Origin: Lactobacillus isalae
GTDB taxonomy: Bacteria > Bacillota > Bacilli > Lactobacillales > Lactobacillaceae
Length of the DNA stretch: 64,000 nt
Assembly (NCBI RefSeq): GCF_947539375.1
Contig: NZ_OX443569.1
Location: 1,674,001-1,738,000, forward strand
Reading direction: 5' to 3'
Part shown: piece after piece, positions 9,116-17,788 of the stretch
How positions within the stretch are numbered: position 1 is the stretch's first letter
Layout of the letters: every line of letters begins with the position of its first letter
Made by a program: the position numbers and the translations under genes
The notes under the pieces: model-generated
Database searches by the model: none
What the model saw: the letters and a program-made list of their open reading frames with translations, nothing else
What the model was told of the DNA's origin: nothing

Positions 9116-9976
9116 TTATTTACTTCTCTTATTATTTTTATGAATTAAAGTTGTTTTATTAGAACGCTTTAAGTTTTCAAAAACCTTATCTGAATACCGT
9201 GAAATATAAGCAAACACTAGGACATCTACTACAAAGAGTTGACTTATCATTGATGTGGTAGCACCGGACCTAATTTTAGGTTCCCCAATATCTTGTGTAA
9301 GTAATATAATATCTGCCTTTTTAGCAATTGCAGTTCTAGGTTGAGCAGTTAGTAACACAGTTTTTATACCAACTGATTTTCCCACTTCTAAAAGATCACC
9401 AATTTCAGTCGTCATTCCCTGATTACTAATCAAAATTAAGATATCATTAGGAGCAAAATTTCCAATCTCTGTTGCTGCAATATGAAAATCAGTAGTATAG
9501 GTAATGGCTTTGCCCAAACGGAGAAATTTTTGATATATATCATTAGCTACAAGACCTGACGCTCCAACGCCATATGCTAAAATCCTTGAAGACTTATTAA
9601 TTTCCCCTACTAGCTTGAAAATTGTTTTTTCATCTACTCCACTTTTTGTTATGTCAATTACTGATTTAAACCTTGTGGCCATTTTATCCTTTATGGATGA
9701 GACGTCTTCTCCAATATCTATTTCATCGTATTCAGCAGGTTCTTTGGGCGACTGCAGTGAAGCCAGCTCTAATTTTAGTTCACTAAATCCATCAACCCCA
9801 ACTTCTTGACAGAATCTAACGATCGTTGCTGTGCTAATACCAGTATCTTTAGATAATTTTTGAATAGAAGACTTTATAACTGTTTTAATGTTACTACTTA
9901 TGTATTCCGCTAAAAATTGTTCTTTTTTTGGCATCTGAGCCTTCTTAGAATGAATGATATTTAAAATATCTGCCAT
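9116..9976 (-). CDS. murR: RpiR/MurR-family regulator with SIS domain
   Basis: A 286-residue regulator: N-terminal RpiR helix-turn-helix (residues 1-77, with ISTATIVRFCQEVGVDGFSELK as recognition region) and a C-terminal sugar-isomerase (SIS) domain from about 115 to 255 that normally senses a phosphosugar. It is the last gene of a set containing a PTS, murQ and mupG, separated from mupG by two bases, so the likely ligand is MurNAc-6-phosphate. In Staphylococcus aureus the mupG-murQ-murP-murR cluster has the same four members. The ribosome site is AAGGAG. The symbol is assigned by context. Confidence 0.85.
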   Translation of the reverse strand: MADILNIIHSKKAQMPKKEQFLAEYISSNIKTVIKSSIQKLSKDTGISTATIVRFCQEVGVDGFSELKLELASLQSPKEPAEYDEIDIGEDVSSIKDKMATRFKSVIDITKSGVDEKTIFKLVGEINKSSRILAYGVGASGLVANDIYQKFLRLGKAITYTTDFHIAATEIGNFAPNDILILISNQGMTTEIGDLLEVGKSVGIKTVLLTAQPRTAIAKKADIILLTQDIGEPKIRSGATTSMISQLFVVDVLVFAYISRYSDKVFENLKRSNKTTLIHKNNKRSK

Positions 9977-9978
9977 TT

Positions 9979-11049
9979 TTACTCCTTTATAGTACGAAGT
10001 AAGATAAATTCTTGGTTAGGTTTTATCAAATTAATTAAAGGTATATCTTTTTCAATTATTTTTCCTACTACGTTTACTTTTTCATTCGCTGGTAAATTTA
10101 CCTTAAGTATTTGAATTTCTCCCATATATCTTTGATACTTCCCATTATTAATTGTAATGTCCCCAATGTATCTTTTACGAGAATTATTTTTCTTAATTAC
10201 AGGTACGTGATGTAGGCGCGAATCTTCACATCTTACTACATATTCTGCTGGATCAGGCCGTTGATTATGTTTTCCGAGTAAATAATCATATACATCTTTA
10301 TCTCCATTTTCGTATTTTTTTGTATGGAGTAATATTTGTTTTTTGTTTCTATAAATCTCTATCTGTTTTAAACATTCTTTACTAACTCCTCCATCGCCCA
10401 CATAAATTAAATCTACTCCCATATTTTGCAATTCTAAAATACTAGCTAGTGGACTATAATACCTTTGCCTTTCAAGCGTTGGAAGTCCTTCATATAGGGG
10501 ACCTCTTAAATTTTCGTCTCCTGCAAAAAATGCTTGAGTAGTAAAACCATATTTTTTAAACATATGAACCTGTTGCTCTAAAAATTTCTGACTAATTCCT
10601 GTGTCGGGAGCAGGATAAAAATTAAACCACGCTTGCACATTTTCTTGTTTTATATTTAAAGAAAGTAATTTTTTCAATTCATTTTCATTAAAGGTGCTAG
10701 CGTTTATCCCAATTTCTATTAGGTTAGAAATCTCAGCAATTCTTTCAATGGGTAACTTATCATCTATTCGCAAACCAGTTATACCAGATTTCTTTAAGTC
10801 CGGAATTGTATTCATTGATATTTTTAATTTTTTTAAACTACTTTGATCAATATCAACCATTACATTAAGATTATGCTCTTTTGCTACTTTACCTAATTCT
10901 TGTAGATTTTGTTTATAGCTACTTATATCTTCTTCTGGAATATGAATCGACGTAAAGATCCCTTCAAAACCATTGTTCTTCATTTTTCTAATATATTCTC
11001 GTGTTTCATCATCAATATTTTTATTTAAATATACAGAAAAGCCTAACAT
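9979..11049 (-). CDS. mupG: 6-phospho-N-acetylmuramidase MupG-like (DUF871)
   Basis: A 356-residue protein of the DUF871 family, beginning MLGFSVYLNK and containing the TIM-barrel-like stretch GFEGIFTSIHIPEED (residues 33-47), then a C-terminal beta domain. The family member MupG of S. aureus hydrolyses MurNAc-6P-beta-1,4-GlcNAc, the phosphorylated disaccharide from peptidoglycan, to MurNAc-6P and GlcNAc. MurNAc-6P is then the substrate of MurQ, encoded just upstream. A perfect 12-bp hairpin lies between the two genes. Cytoplasmic; no signal peptide. Function is inferred from family and the matching gene set. Confidence 0.85.
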   Translation of the reverse strand: MLGFSVYLNKNIDDETREYIRKMKNNGFEGIFTSIHIPEEDISSYKQNLQELGKVAKEHNLNVMVDIDQSSLKKLKISMNTIPDLKKSGITGLRIDDKLPIERIAEISNLIEIGINASTFNENELKKLLSLNIKQENVQAWFNFYPAPDTGISQKFLEQQVHMFKKYGFTTQAFFAGDENLRGPLYEGLPTLERQRYYSPLASILELQNMGVDLIYVGDGGVSKECLKQIEIYRNKKQILLHTKKYENGDKDVYDYLLGKHNQRPDPAEYVVRCEDSRLHHVPVIKKNNSRKRYIGDITINNGKYQRYMGEIQILKVNLPANEKVNVVGKIIEKDIPLINLIKPNQEFILLRTIKE

Positions 11050-11067
11050 TTATTCACTCTTTCCAAA

Positions 11068-11100
11068 AGAAGGTCAAAAAGTATATTACTTTTTGACCTC
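11068..11100 (-). terminator. Intra-operon hairpin between murQ and mupG
   Basis: GGTCAAAAAGTA (11072-11083) and its exact complement TACTTTTTGACC (11087-11098) form a 12-bp stem with a three-base loop. On the minus strand it is followed by TTCTTTTGG, a weak T tract. It could act as a partial terminator or an mRNA-stabilising processing point that lowers or uncouples mupG-murR expression. Confidence 0.6.
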
Positions 11101-11105
11101 ATTCT

Positions 11106-12002
11106 TTAATAATTATTGACTACAGAACTAATATTACCGTTATATTGTTTCAAAATATCCATTGCCTTTTCTTTATCAACATCTGTTTTCAACATAGTAA
11201 TTGCAACTGCAACATTCATATCTGATTTTTTTAATGCATCGCTGGCTACCGATTCTGAAACACCAGTCGCAACTTCTATAATTCTACATGCTCGATCTAC
11301 TAGCTTAGAATTTGTTGGCATAACATCTACCATTACGTTCTCATAGACTTTACCTTGTTTAATCATAACGCCAGTAGATATCATGTTCAGAATCATTTTC
11401 TGAGCTGTACCAGCCTTCATTCTTGTTGAGCCTGTTATTACTTCCGGACCTACTATCGCTTCAATTGCTATATCAGCATATTTCCCAATTTCTGATTTTT
11501 TTACACACGCTATAGAAATAGTAAGAGCCTTTATCTGATTGGCATATTTCAAACAGCCTATTACATAAGGTGTACGTCCACTAGCTGCAAGACCAATTAC
11601 AATATCTTTTTCGTTTAATTTAAGATCTTTTAAATCTTTTTCTCCTAGTTTTGGATCATCCTCTGCACCTTCTACAGCTTGGAACATAGCACTTTGGCCC
11701 CCAGCAATTAATCCAACGGCTCTTTCAGGATTGATTCTATAGGTAGGGACTAGTTCAACGGCATCTAAGACCCCTAATCGTCCGCTGGTTCCTGCCCCTA
11801 CATAAATTAATCTTCCTCCTTCCCTATATCTTTTTGATGCATATTCAATGGCTTTGGCAATTTTCTTATCTTGAGTGCCAACTGCATCTGCAATTTTTTT
11901 ATCTTCTTGGTTTATTATTTTGACTATTTCAAGAGGAGTAGCGCTATCAATATGTAGAGAATTTGGATTTCGCTGTTCTGTTGTTAAATCTTTAATATCC
12001 AT
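11106..12002 (-). CDS. murQ: N-acetylmuramic acid 6-phosphate etherase
   Basis: A 298-residue SIS-fold enzyme that cleaves the lactyl ether of MurNAc-6-phosphate to GlcNAc-6-phosphate plus D-lactate. Diagnostic stretches are LTTEQRNPNS at the N-terminus, VGAGTSGRLGVLDA (phosphosugar site) and GPEVITGSTRMKAGTAQK. I start at ATG 12002, preceded by GAGGATAAAA; a GTG at 12014 in the same frame is less likely. It follows the PTS gene (stop 12011-12013) by eight bases. Its product feeds NagA/NagB; nagB is 4 kb away in this window. Confidence 0.95.
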   Translation of the reverse strand: MDIKDLTTEQRNPNSLHIDSATPLEIVKIINQEDKKIADAVGTQDKKIAKAIEYASKRYREGGRLIYVGAGTSGRLGVLDAVELVPTYRINPERAVGLIAGGQSAMFQAVEGAEDDPKLGEKDLKDLKLNEKDIVIGLAASGRTPYVIGCLKYANQIKALTISIACVKKSEIGKYADIAIEAIVGPEVITGSTRMKAGTAQKMILNMISTGVMIKQGKVYENVMVDVMPTNSKLVDRACRIIEVATGVSESVASDALKKSDMNVAVAITMLKTDVDKEKAMDILKQYNGNISSVVNNY

Positions 12003-12010
12003 TTTTATCC

Positions 12011-14014
12011 TCACTTACTAGTTATCTTTAATACCGGCACATCTGCCTTAACTTCACCTGTTGTAATCAGCTTAAAACTAGAAACATCATCCATGTTGGT
12101 AATAGTCATAATTACTATTGGATCCTTTCCAGCTTCTTTTATTTTTTCTATATCCATTTGTGCAATAGGTTGTCCAGCTTTTACTATGTCATTTTCTTTC
12201 ACTTTGATATCAAAAGGACGTCCTTTTAGCTCTACAGTATCTAAACCCATATGCAATAAAATTTCTAAATTTCCTTTAGTAGATTTTAAAGTTAAGGCAT
12301 GTTTTGTAGACATTACACTAACTACCTTCCCATCAACAGGAGCAACAATTTTCCCATCTTTTGGAATAATAGCAAATCCTTCTCCAAGCATTTTTTGTGA
12401 AAATACTTGGTCTTCAACTTCATCTAATTCTTCAATTTGTCCATCTACTGGAGCAACAATTTCTTGTGTTGTTAATTTAGAGCTGTCTTTTCTCCCATTT
12501 TCATCTGAAGCAGTCATATTCAAATTATATGCTTTCTCTTCAGCTTCTCTTCGTTCTTTAACTTCAGCATCAGCCTCATCTGCAGGAAGCATAGCTTCTT
12601 TAGGAACGCCCCAGAAGTAAGTAGCTATAAAACCACCAATATAAGAAGCCAATAAACCTAGTACATAAGCCCACCACATATTATGAGCAATTAATGGAAT
12701 CAGTGCTACGCCTGAAGGTCCAATAGCTATTGATCCAACTTGACCGAAAGCAGCAACCACAGCACCACCAATACCACCACCAACACAAGCAGTAATAAAT
12801 GGCCGACCTAATGGCAATGTAACACCATAAATTAATGGTTCTCCGACACCTAAGATGCCAACTGGTAAGGCACCTTTAATCATATTAACTAATTGTTTAT
12901 TTTTCCGACACTTTACCCATAAAGCAATCGCAGCTCCTACTTGACCACCTCCGGCCATCGCTAAGATAGGAAGAAGAGGTGTAAATCCAAGTTTTTGAAT
13001 CATTTCTAGATGGATAGGAGTTAATATTTGGTGTAACCCTAGCATTACCATAGGAAGGAAGAATAATCCTAAAATAAATCCTGAGATTGGTCCACCAACC
13101 TTTAATACCCAATTAATTCCACCTACAAGAGAATTAGAGAACCATCCCGCTAAAGGCATAATTACAAAAATTGTAAACAATCCCATTATTAGTATTGTCA
13201 AAAACGGTGTAAAAATAATATCTACCGAGTCAGCGATATGCTTATGGAAGAATTTTTCAACATAAGATAATAACCAAACACCTAATAAGACACCGATAAT
13301 ACCACCTTGACCAGCAGCTAGAGGTTTTCCATCAAAAATATTAGGAATGGTTACTGGAGCAACAATCCCAGGTAAGTAAACAATACCACCGATGATACCC
13401 CCTAGGCCTGGAGTAGCCCCAAATTCTTTTGCTGTATTAATACCCACATAAATATTCAAATAGGCAAATAATGCGCTAGAAATCATTGCTAAAACTGTTA
13501 CGCCAAGATTCCAAGACATTGGCAATACTTTAGCAGTTAACAAGTTTCTCAAAATTCCCGCAACACCAGAAATTAATCCGGCACCTACAAATGCGGGTAT
13601 TAATGGTACAAAAATTGCCGAAATATGTTGAAGAGCTGCACGCCACCAGGTCTTCTTTAATGAAGCTTTGTGAGCTGCATGAACTTCAGCAGCTTTCTTC
13701 TCAACTTCACTCTTATTAGATTGATATGAACTCGTTTCGGGAAAAGTTTCTCCTTCTTTTACGCCAGCTTCATTATTCATTATAGTTGCAACTTTAGTAT
13801 TAACACCTGGTCCTAAGACAATTTCCAGTGTATCTGCTTCAACTACCCCCAATACACCATTTATCTTTTTCAATTTCTCCATATTTACTTTCGACATATC
13901 TCTAATTTTAATTCTGAGTCTTGTCATACAATGGATTAATGATTCAACATTACCTATTCCACCAATTTCTTGGTAGATTTCATCGCTTAGAATTTGATAT
14001 TTATCCTTTGACAT
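12011..14014 (-). CDS. murP: PTS transporter EIIBCA, probable MurNAc or MurNAc-GlcNAc importer
   Basis: A 667-residue glucose-superfamily PTS permease. EIIB is N-terminal (phospho-Cys in LIHCMTRLRIKI, about residue 30), EIIC with about ten membrane segments spans roughly 110-465, and an EIIA-Glc-type domain is C-terminal (about 515-645, active His in LEILLHMGLD). It sits first in an operon with murQ and mupG, so the likely cargo is MurNAc or the disaccharide MurNAc-GlcNAc, imported as the 6-phosphate. MurP of other bacteria is an EIIBC needing a separate EIIA; here EIIA is fused. ATG 14014 is chosen because AAGGAGATTCATC precedes it; the frame to 14050 has no ribosome site. Confidence 0.85.
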   Translation of the reverse strand: MSKDKYQILSDEIYQEIGGIGNVESLIHCMTRLRIKIRDMSKVNMEKLKKINGVLGVVEADTLEIVLGPGVNTKVATIMNNEAGVKEGETFPETSSYQSNKSEVEKKAAEVHAAHKASLKKTWWRAALQHISAIFVPLIPAFVGAGLISGVAGILRNLLTAKVLPMSWNLGVTVLAMISSALFAYLNIYVGINTAKEFGATPGLGGIIGGIVYLPGIVAPVTIPNIFDGKPLAAGQGGIIGVLLGVWLLSYVEKFFHKHIADSVDIIFTPFLTILIMGLFTIFVIMPLAGWFSNSLVGGINWVLKVGGPISGFILGLFFLPMVMLGLHQILTPIHLEMIQKLGFTPLLPILAMAGGGQVGAAIALWVKCRKNKQLVNMIKGALPVGILGVGEPLIYGVTLPLGRPFITACVGGGIGGAVVAAFGQVGSIAIGPSGVALIPLIAHNMWWAYVLGLLASYIGGFIATYFWGVPKEAMLPADEADAEVKERREAEEKAYNLNMTASDENGRKDSSKLTTQEIVAPVDGQIEELDEVEDQVFSQKMLGEGFAIIPKDGKIVAPVDGKVVSVMSTKHALTLKSTKGNLEILLHMGLDTVELKGRPFDIKVKENDIVKAGQPIAQMDIEKIKEAGKDPIVIMTITNMDDVSSFKLITTGEVKADVPVLKITSK

Positions 14015-14058
14015 GATGAATCTCCTTATATAAATGTAAAAATGTTTCATTTAGATAC

Positions 14059-14085
14059 ACATTAATTTTTTATATCTATTAATGT
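14059..14085. promoter_or_regulatory. Inverted repeat, candidate MurR-type operator
   Basis: ACATTAAT (14059-14066) and its exact complement ATTAATGT (14078-14085) lie 45 bases upstream of the PTS start codon. RpiR regulators bind dyads of this kind upstream of their operons. The assignment to the linked regulator is inference. Confidence 0.5.
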
Positions 14086-14097
14086 AATCGCTTTCTA
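14083..14097 (-). promoter_or_regulatory. cre site (CcpA) upstream of mur operon
   Basis: On the minus strand the sequence TAGAAAGCGATTACA matches the cre consensus WTGNAANCGNWNNCW at 14 of 15 positions. It overlaps the last bases of the neighbouring palindrome. Catabolite control of a PTS operon is expected. Bases 14098-14332 (AT-rich) hold nothing else I recognise except the leader of the next gene. Confidence 0.65.
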
Positions 14098-14332
14098 CAC
14101 CTAAAATATTAGATCCTATTAGTATCAATGTCAATAATTTATCCTTAATAAATCAAATATATTCAAGCTATAGTTTTATATAAAAATAAAATATTATTAC
14201 ATTTATTAAAAATGCTCATTTGATAATCTTGATGATATCTCTCTTCAAAACGACTACCACTTGCTAACTAAACGTAAGGGGCTTATAATACCTACCATTG
14301 TAATGTTTACACCTACAAGGAGAGGTGAATTT

Positions 14333-15088
14333 ATGAGTCCTTTTTTCTTATTCATTTATTTAATTTTGGGTGGGATCTTAGGAGGTTTGCTATCAACCAT
14401 TGCTAGCATGGCTTCTCTAGCAACTTACCCAATACTTTTATCCGTTGGAATTCCACCCGTATACGCTAATACGACCAATGATGCTGCTTTAATTTGGACT
14501 GGAGTTGGTTCAACAGCATCTTCACTTAAAGAATTAAAAGGGCATTGGAAAGAGGTAAGTTTCTATTCAATCTTTACAATTGTTGGATCAGCTTTAGGAT
14601 GTATACTTTTAATACAATTTCCCGGGAAAATATTCGAAAAAATTGTTCCATTTTGTATTGCTTTTTCTGGCTTAATGATTTTATTTAGTGGAGATATTCA
14701 TCTAGAAAAGGATGACAATAATCGGCTTCTTCAGATTATATCTTTACTTTGCCTAGTGATTACTGGTATCTATGCAGGATATTTTGGAGCAGCAAGTGGT
14801 GTTTTGATGCTCGTTATCTTGAATGCTATCAGTGATGATAACTTTTTAACTGTTAACGCTATGAAAAACATTATCGGTGCTCTTTCAAACTTAGTCGCTT
14901 TGATCATTTATATGTTTACTGCAAAAATTTATTGGAGTTCAGCTATTCCATTGGCTATTGGAGCTTTAATCGGAAGCTATTTCGGTCCTCGAATCATGCG
15001 TCATATTCCCGTTAAAGTCATTCGATTAGGCATTGCTGTTTTAGCTCTTATTCAAGCAGCTTACTTTGCATATACTGCATATAAATAA
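14333..15088 (+). CDS. TSUP-family (TauE/SafE) membrane transporter
   Basis: A 251-residue, very hydrophobic protein with about eight membrane segments and the two-fold repeated layout of the TSUP family (GGILGGLLSTIASMASLATYP near the start; GIYAGYFGAASGVLMLVILN at the middle, beginning the second half). Family members export or import sulfite, sulfoacetate and other organic anions; the substrate here is unknown. I choose ATG 14333, preceded by AAGGAGAGGTGAATTT, over a frame open from 14261. Monocistronic, with its own terminator. Confidence 0.85.
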   Translation: MSPFFLFIYLILGGILGGLLSTIASMASLATYPILLSVGIPPVYANTTNDAALIWTGVGSTASSLKELKGHWKEVSFYSIFTIVGSALGCILLIQFPGKIFEKIVPFCIAFSGLMILFSGDIHLEKDDNNRLLQIISLLCLVITGIYAGYFGAASGVLMLVILNAISDDNFLTVNAMKNIIGALSNLVALIIYMFTAKIYWSSAIPLAIGALIGSYFGPRIMRHIPVKVIRLGIAVLALIQAAYFAYTAYK

Positions 15089-15124
15089 ATCATTGTTTTA
15101 TCCCCCTATTTATTTGTAATAAAC

Positions 15125-15162
15125 ATAAAAGCTCTACCTTTGCGCAGGTAGAGCTTTTTGAG
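15125..15162 (+). terminator. Intrinsic terminator after TSUP gene
   Basis: AAAAGCTCTACCT and AGGTAGAGCTTTT form a 13-bp stem around TTGCGC. Confidence 0.9.
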
Positions 15163-15241
15163 TTGTTTTTAAAAATAGTTTCTTCGTATCAAATATACTA
15201 TAACCTATTCTATATTTTTGTGAAGTGTCTTAATTCTTATC

Positions 15242-16081
15242 TTATATCGTAGCAAGCGGCATTTTTTCAGTCGGCTGCGGAAAATCATTATCAATCAATT
15301 TTATTTCGTCTGATGTTAATTTAATATCTTGAGCAGCAATATTTTCCTTCATATGTTTAACTGTGGCTGCCTTAGGAATTGAAAGAACATTACCATGTCT
15401 TAAGGTCCAAGCCAACATAATTTGATGGGGCGTTGCGTGATGTGCGCGAGCCACTATCTTAAGATTATTAGTAATTCTAATTGAATCCCCTTTACCCGAG
15501 TTAAACGGTGAATATCCAATAAAACTAACGCCATGCTTTTCTTGCCAAGGCAGAACGTCATACTCTACACCACGTTCAGAAAGATTGTATAAATCTTCAT
15601 TAGCAAAACAATCTTCGCCACCTGGAACGCTAAATAATTCTTCTAGATCAGCCACATCGAAGTTAGATACACCCCAATGACGAATTAATCCTTCATTTTG
15701 CAATTCTTTTAACCCGCGTACTGTCTCAGATAAGCGCTTATCTCCGCGCCAGTGGAGCAAATATAAGTCTAAATAATCAGTTCCTAATCGCTTTAAGCTT
15801 TTTTCTAAGCTTTGTCGTTCTAATTCCGGAGAAGCATGATAAGGATAAAACTTTGAGATCAAAAAGAGTTGGCTGCGATCATAATCCTTAATAGCTTCAC
15901 CAACTAATTTCTCACTCTTTCCTTCACCATACATTTCTGCAGTATCAATTACTTTAATTCCATTATCTAAACCATAGCGAAGTGCAGTTATTTCATCTTT
16001 TTTCTTAGAAGCGTCTTCGCCAATTCCCCAAGTTCCCATGCCTAAACCTGATAAGTTACTATCTTGAAAACTCTTCTCCAT
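15242..16081 (-). CDS. Aldo/keto reductase
   Basis: A 279-residue AKR-fold oxidoreductase with the complete catalytic tetrad in order: D46 (VIDTAEMYGEG), Y51, K77 (LISKFY) and H110 (YLLHW). NADPH-dependent reduction of aldehydes or ketones is expected, with unknown physiological substrate. ATG 16081 has GAGGTGAG upstream. It is transcribed alone and divergently from nagB, with about 130 bases between the two start regions. Confidence 0.9.
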   Translation of the reverse strand: MEKSFQDSNLSGLGMGTWGIGEDASKKKDEITALRYGLDNGIKVIDTAEMYGEGKSEKLVGEAIKDYDRSQLFLISKFYPYHASPELERQSLEKSLKRLGTDYLDLYLLHWRGDKRLSETVRGLKELQNEGLIRHWGVSNFDVADLEELFSVPGGEDCFANEDLYNLSERGVEYDVLPWQEKHGVSFIGYSPFNSGKGDSIRITNNLKIVARAHHATPHQIMLAWTLRHGNVLSIPKAATVKHMKENIAAQDIKLTSDEIKLIDNDFPQPTEKMPLATI

Positions 16082-16145
16082 CTCTTCTCACCTCACTTAA
16101 ATTTTACCGCAGAAAAAATAAATAAAAAAATGTTAGCGGTTTAAG

Positions 16146-16174
16146 TTGACTAGACCAATTTTATATTTTATAAT
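16146..16174 (+). promoter_or_regulatory. nagB promoter
   Basis: TTGACT (16146-16151) and TATAAT (16169-16174) are spaced by 17 bases, a near-consensus sigma-A promoter. The -35 box overlaps the first operator copy. Confidence 0.85.
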
Positions 16175-16187
16175 GGACTAGACCAAT
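16148..16187. promoter_or_regulatory. Two NagR/YvoA-type operator copies
   Basis: GACTAGACCAAT occurs at 16148-16159 and again, identically, at 16176-16187, a 28-base direct repeat. The reverse complement ATTGGTCTAGTC matches the left part of the known GntR-type NagR (YvoA) dre dyad built on TTGGTCTAGACCA. One copy covers the -35 box and the other lies just after the -10 box, ideal for repression released by glucosamine- or GlcNAc-6-phosphate. No nagR gene is in the window. Confidence 0.75.
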
Positions 16188-16209
16188 GAATGAGGAGGTA
16201 TACATAATT

Positions 16210-16929
16210 ATGAAAATCATCGTAACTAAAGATAATATTGAAGGCGGCACTAAGGCATTTGAAATTATTAAAAAGGGAATGGAAGATGGCGACAAAGTTT
16301 TAGGATTAGCAACTGGCTCTTCCCCAATTCCAATGTATGACGATATGTGCGACAGCGACTTAGACTTCTCTGATATGACAAGTATTAACTTAGACGAATA
16401 CTATGGCTTAAATCCAGACAACGATCAAAGCTACCACTACTTCATGCAAAAACACTTATTTGATAAGAAGCCTTTCAAGCACTCATATATTCCAGACGGA
16501 ATGGCAAAGGATATTGACGAAGAAGTTGATCGTTATAACGACATTATTGCTGAAAATCCAATTGATATCCAAATCTTAGGTATCGGTAGAAATGGACACA
16601 TTGCTTTTAACGAACCAGGGACTCCATTTGGCAGCTTAACTCATAAAGTTCAATTAACTGAGAGCACCATAAAAGCAAACTCTCGCTTCTTTGATAATGA
16701 AGACGAAGTTCCTCGTCAAGCTATTTGTATGGGAATTCGTTCAATTATGAACAGCAAGAAGATTGTTTTACTTGCTTTTGGTGAATCAAAGCAAGACGCA
16801 GTTAAAGCATTAGTCGAAGGCCCGGTTACTGAAGAAGTTCCTGCATCTATTTTGCAAGATCACCCAGATGTTACAATTATTTGCGACGAAGTAGCCGCAG
16901 CAAAACTTGATCCAAAATACAGAAATTAA
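16210..16929 (+). CDS. nagB: Glucosamine-6-phosphate deaminase
   Basis: A 239-residue enzyme converting glucosamine-6-phosphate to fructose-6-phosphate and ammonia. Visible motifs are [28 protein letters not shown] (catalytic Asp region) and [16 protein letters not shown] start at ATG 16210 (MKIIVTKDN), which is the family N-terminus, with GAGGAGG about 11 bases upstream; the frame also has an ATG at 16186 that lies inside the operator. It completes the route from MurNAc-6P (via MurQ, NagA) into glycolysis. A loose T-rich hairpin at about 16960-17010 may be its terminator. Confidence 0.95.
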   Translation: MKIIVTKDNIEGGTKAFEIIKKGMEDGDKVLGLATGSSPIPMYDDMCDSDLDFSDMTSINLDEYYGLNPDNDQSYHYFMQKHLFDKKPFKHSYIPDGMAKDIDEEVDRYNDIIAENPIDIQILGIGRNGHIAFNEPGTPFGSLTHKVQLTESTIKANSRFFDNEDEVPRQAICMGIRSIMNSKKIVLLAFGESKQDAVKALVEGPVTEEVPASILQDHPDVTIICDEVAAAKLDPKYRN

Positions 16930-17119
16930 TCCTCATTTAATAAGACCGTTTACTTTGGCGAATTAATCGTTTTTTCGATTAGTTTGCTTTTTCTTTTTGC
17001 GCTTTTTTTACGTGTTCGCTTGACAACTAGTCATAATTCATTTTTTAAAAAGAGCTTGCTTACCTACCAGATATTGAATTACACTATTAAAGCAAACTAT
17101 ATATTGTAGAAAGAACGTG

Positions 17120-17767
17120 ATGACAGTTATTGTATTGAGCGGGCCTATTGGAGCCGGAAAATCCAGTTTAACCAGTCTGCTTGCAGAGCATCTAGGCACT
17201 CAAGCATTTTATGAAGGTGTAGATAATAATCCAATTTTGCCACTTTATTATAAAGATATGGCACACTACACTTTTCTCTTAAATACCTATCTTCTAAATC
17301 ACCGTTTGGCTCAAATTAACCAAGCTATTCGCGATCATAACAGTGTGTCTGATCGTTCAATTTATGAAGATGCATTATTTTTCAAAATGAATGTTGATAG
17401 TGGTATTGCCGACCCTACTGAATTCAAAATTTATGATAGTTTACTTGAGAATATGATGGAACAAGCTCCTGGCAACCCTAGCAAGAAGCCAGATCTTCTT
17501 ATTTATATTCATGTATCTCTTGATACGATGCTTCATCGAATTCAAAAGCGCGGTCGTACATTCGAACAATTATCAACTGATCCAGGCTTAAAAGACTACT
17601 ATGCTCGTCTTTTGTCTTATTACGAGCCTTGGTATGAAAAATATAATGCATCCCCTAAGATGATGATTGACGGCGATAAATATGACTTTGTCGCTGATGA
17701 AGATGCACGAAAAGAAGTTATCAGTACAATCGATCAAAAGCTTGCTGATCTAGGTAATTTGAACTAG
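17120..17767 (+). CDS. dak: Deoxyadenosine kinase subunit
   Basis: A 215-residue deoxynucleoside kinase with P-loop GPIGAGKSS at residues 8-16, the DRS substrate motif ([13 protein letters not shown]) and LID arginines ([12 protein letters not shown]). Length and sequence fit the dAK subunit of the dAK/dGK heterodimer known from Lactobacillus acidophilus R-26 (215 and 224 residues), which phosphorylates deoxyadenosine. It lies 21 bases upstream of its paralogue, and their first 60 or so bases including the ribosome site are almost identical, marking tandem duplication. The start is ATG 17120; a GTG sits one codon before it. Confidence 0.92.
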   Translation: MTVIVLSGPIGAGKSSLTSLLAEHLGTQAFYEGVDNNPILPLYYKDMAHYTFLLNTYLLNHRLAQINQAIRDHNSVSDRSIYEDALFFKMNVDSGIADPTEFKIYDSLLENMMEQAPGNPSKKPDLLIYIHVSLDTMLHRIQKRGRTFEQLSTDPGLKDYYARLLSYYEPWYEKYNASPKMMIDGDKYDFVADEDARKEVISTIDQKLADLGNLN

Positions 17768-17788
17768 TTAACGAATAGAAGGAACGTG

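Noticed and set aside
14261-14332. Extended N-terminus of the TSUP transporter
   Set aside because: No ribosome site for the early ATG; ATG 14333 has AAGGAGAGGTG and begins the first membrane helix.
16960-17015. Possible terminator after nagB
   Set aside because: The CGAATTAATCG/CGATTAGTTTG pairing is imperfect; mentioned in the nagB entry but too weak to list separately.
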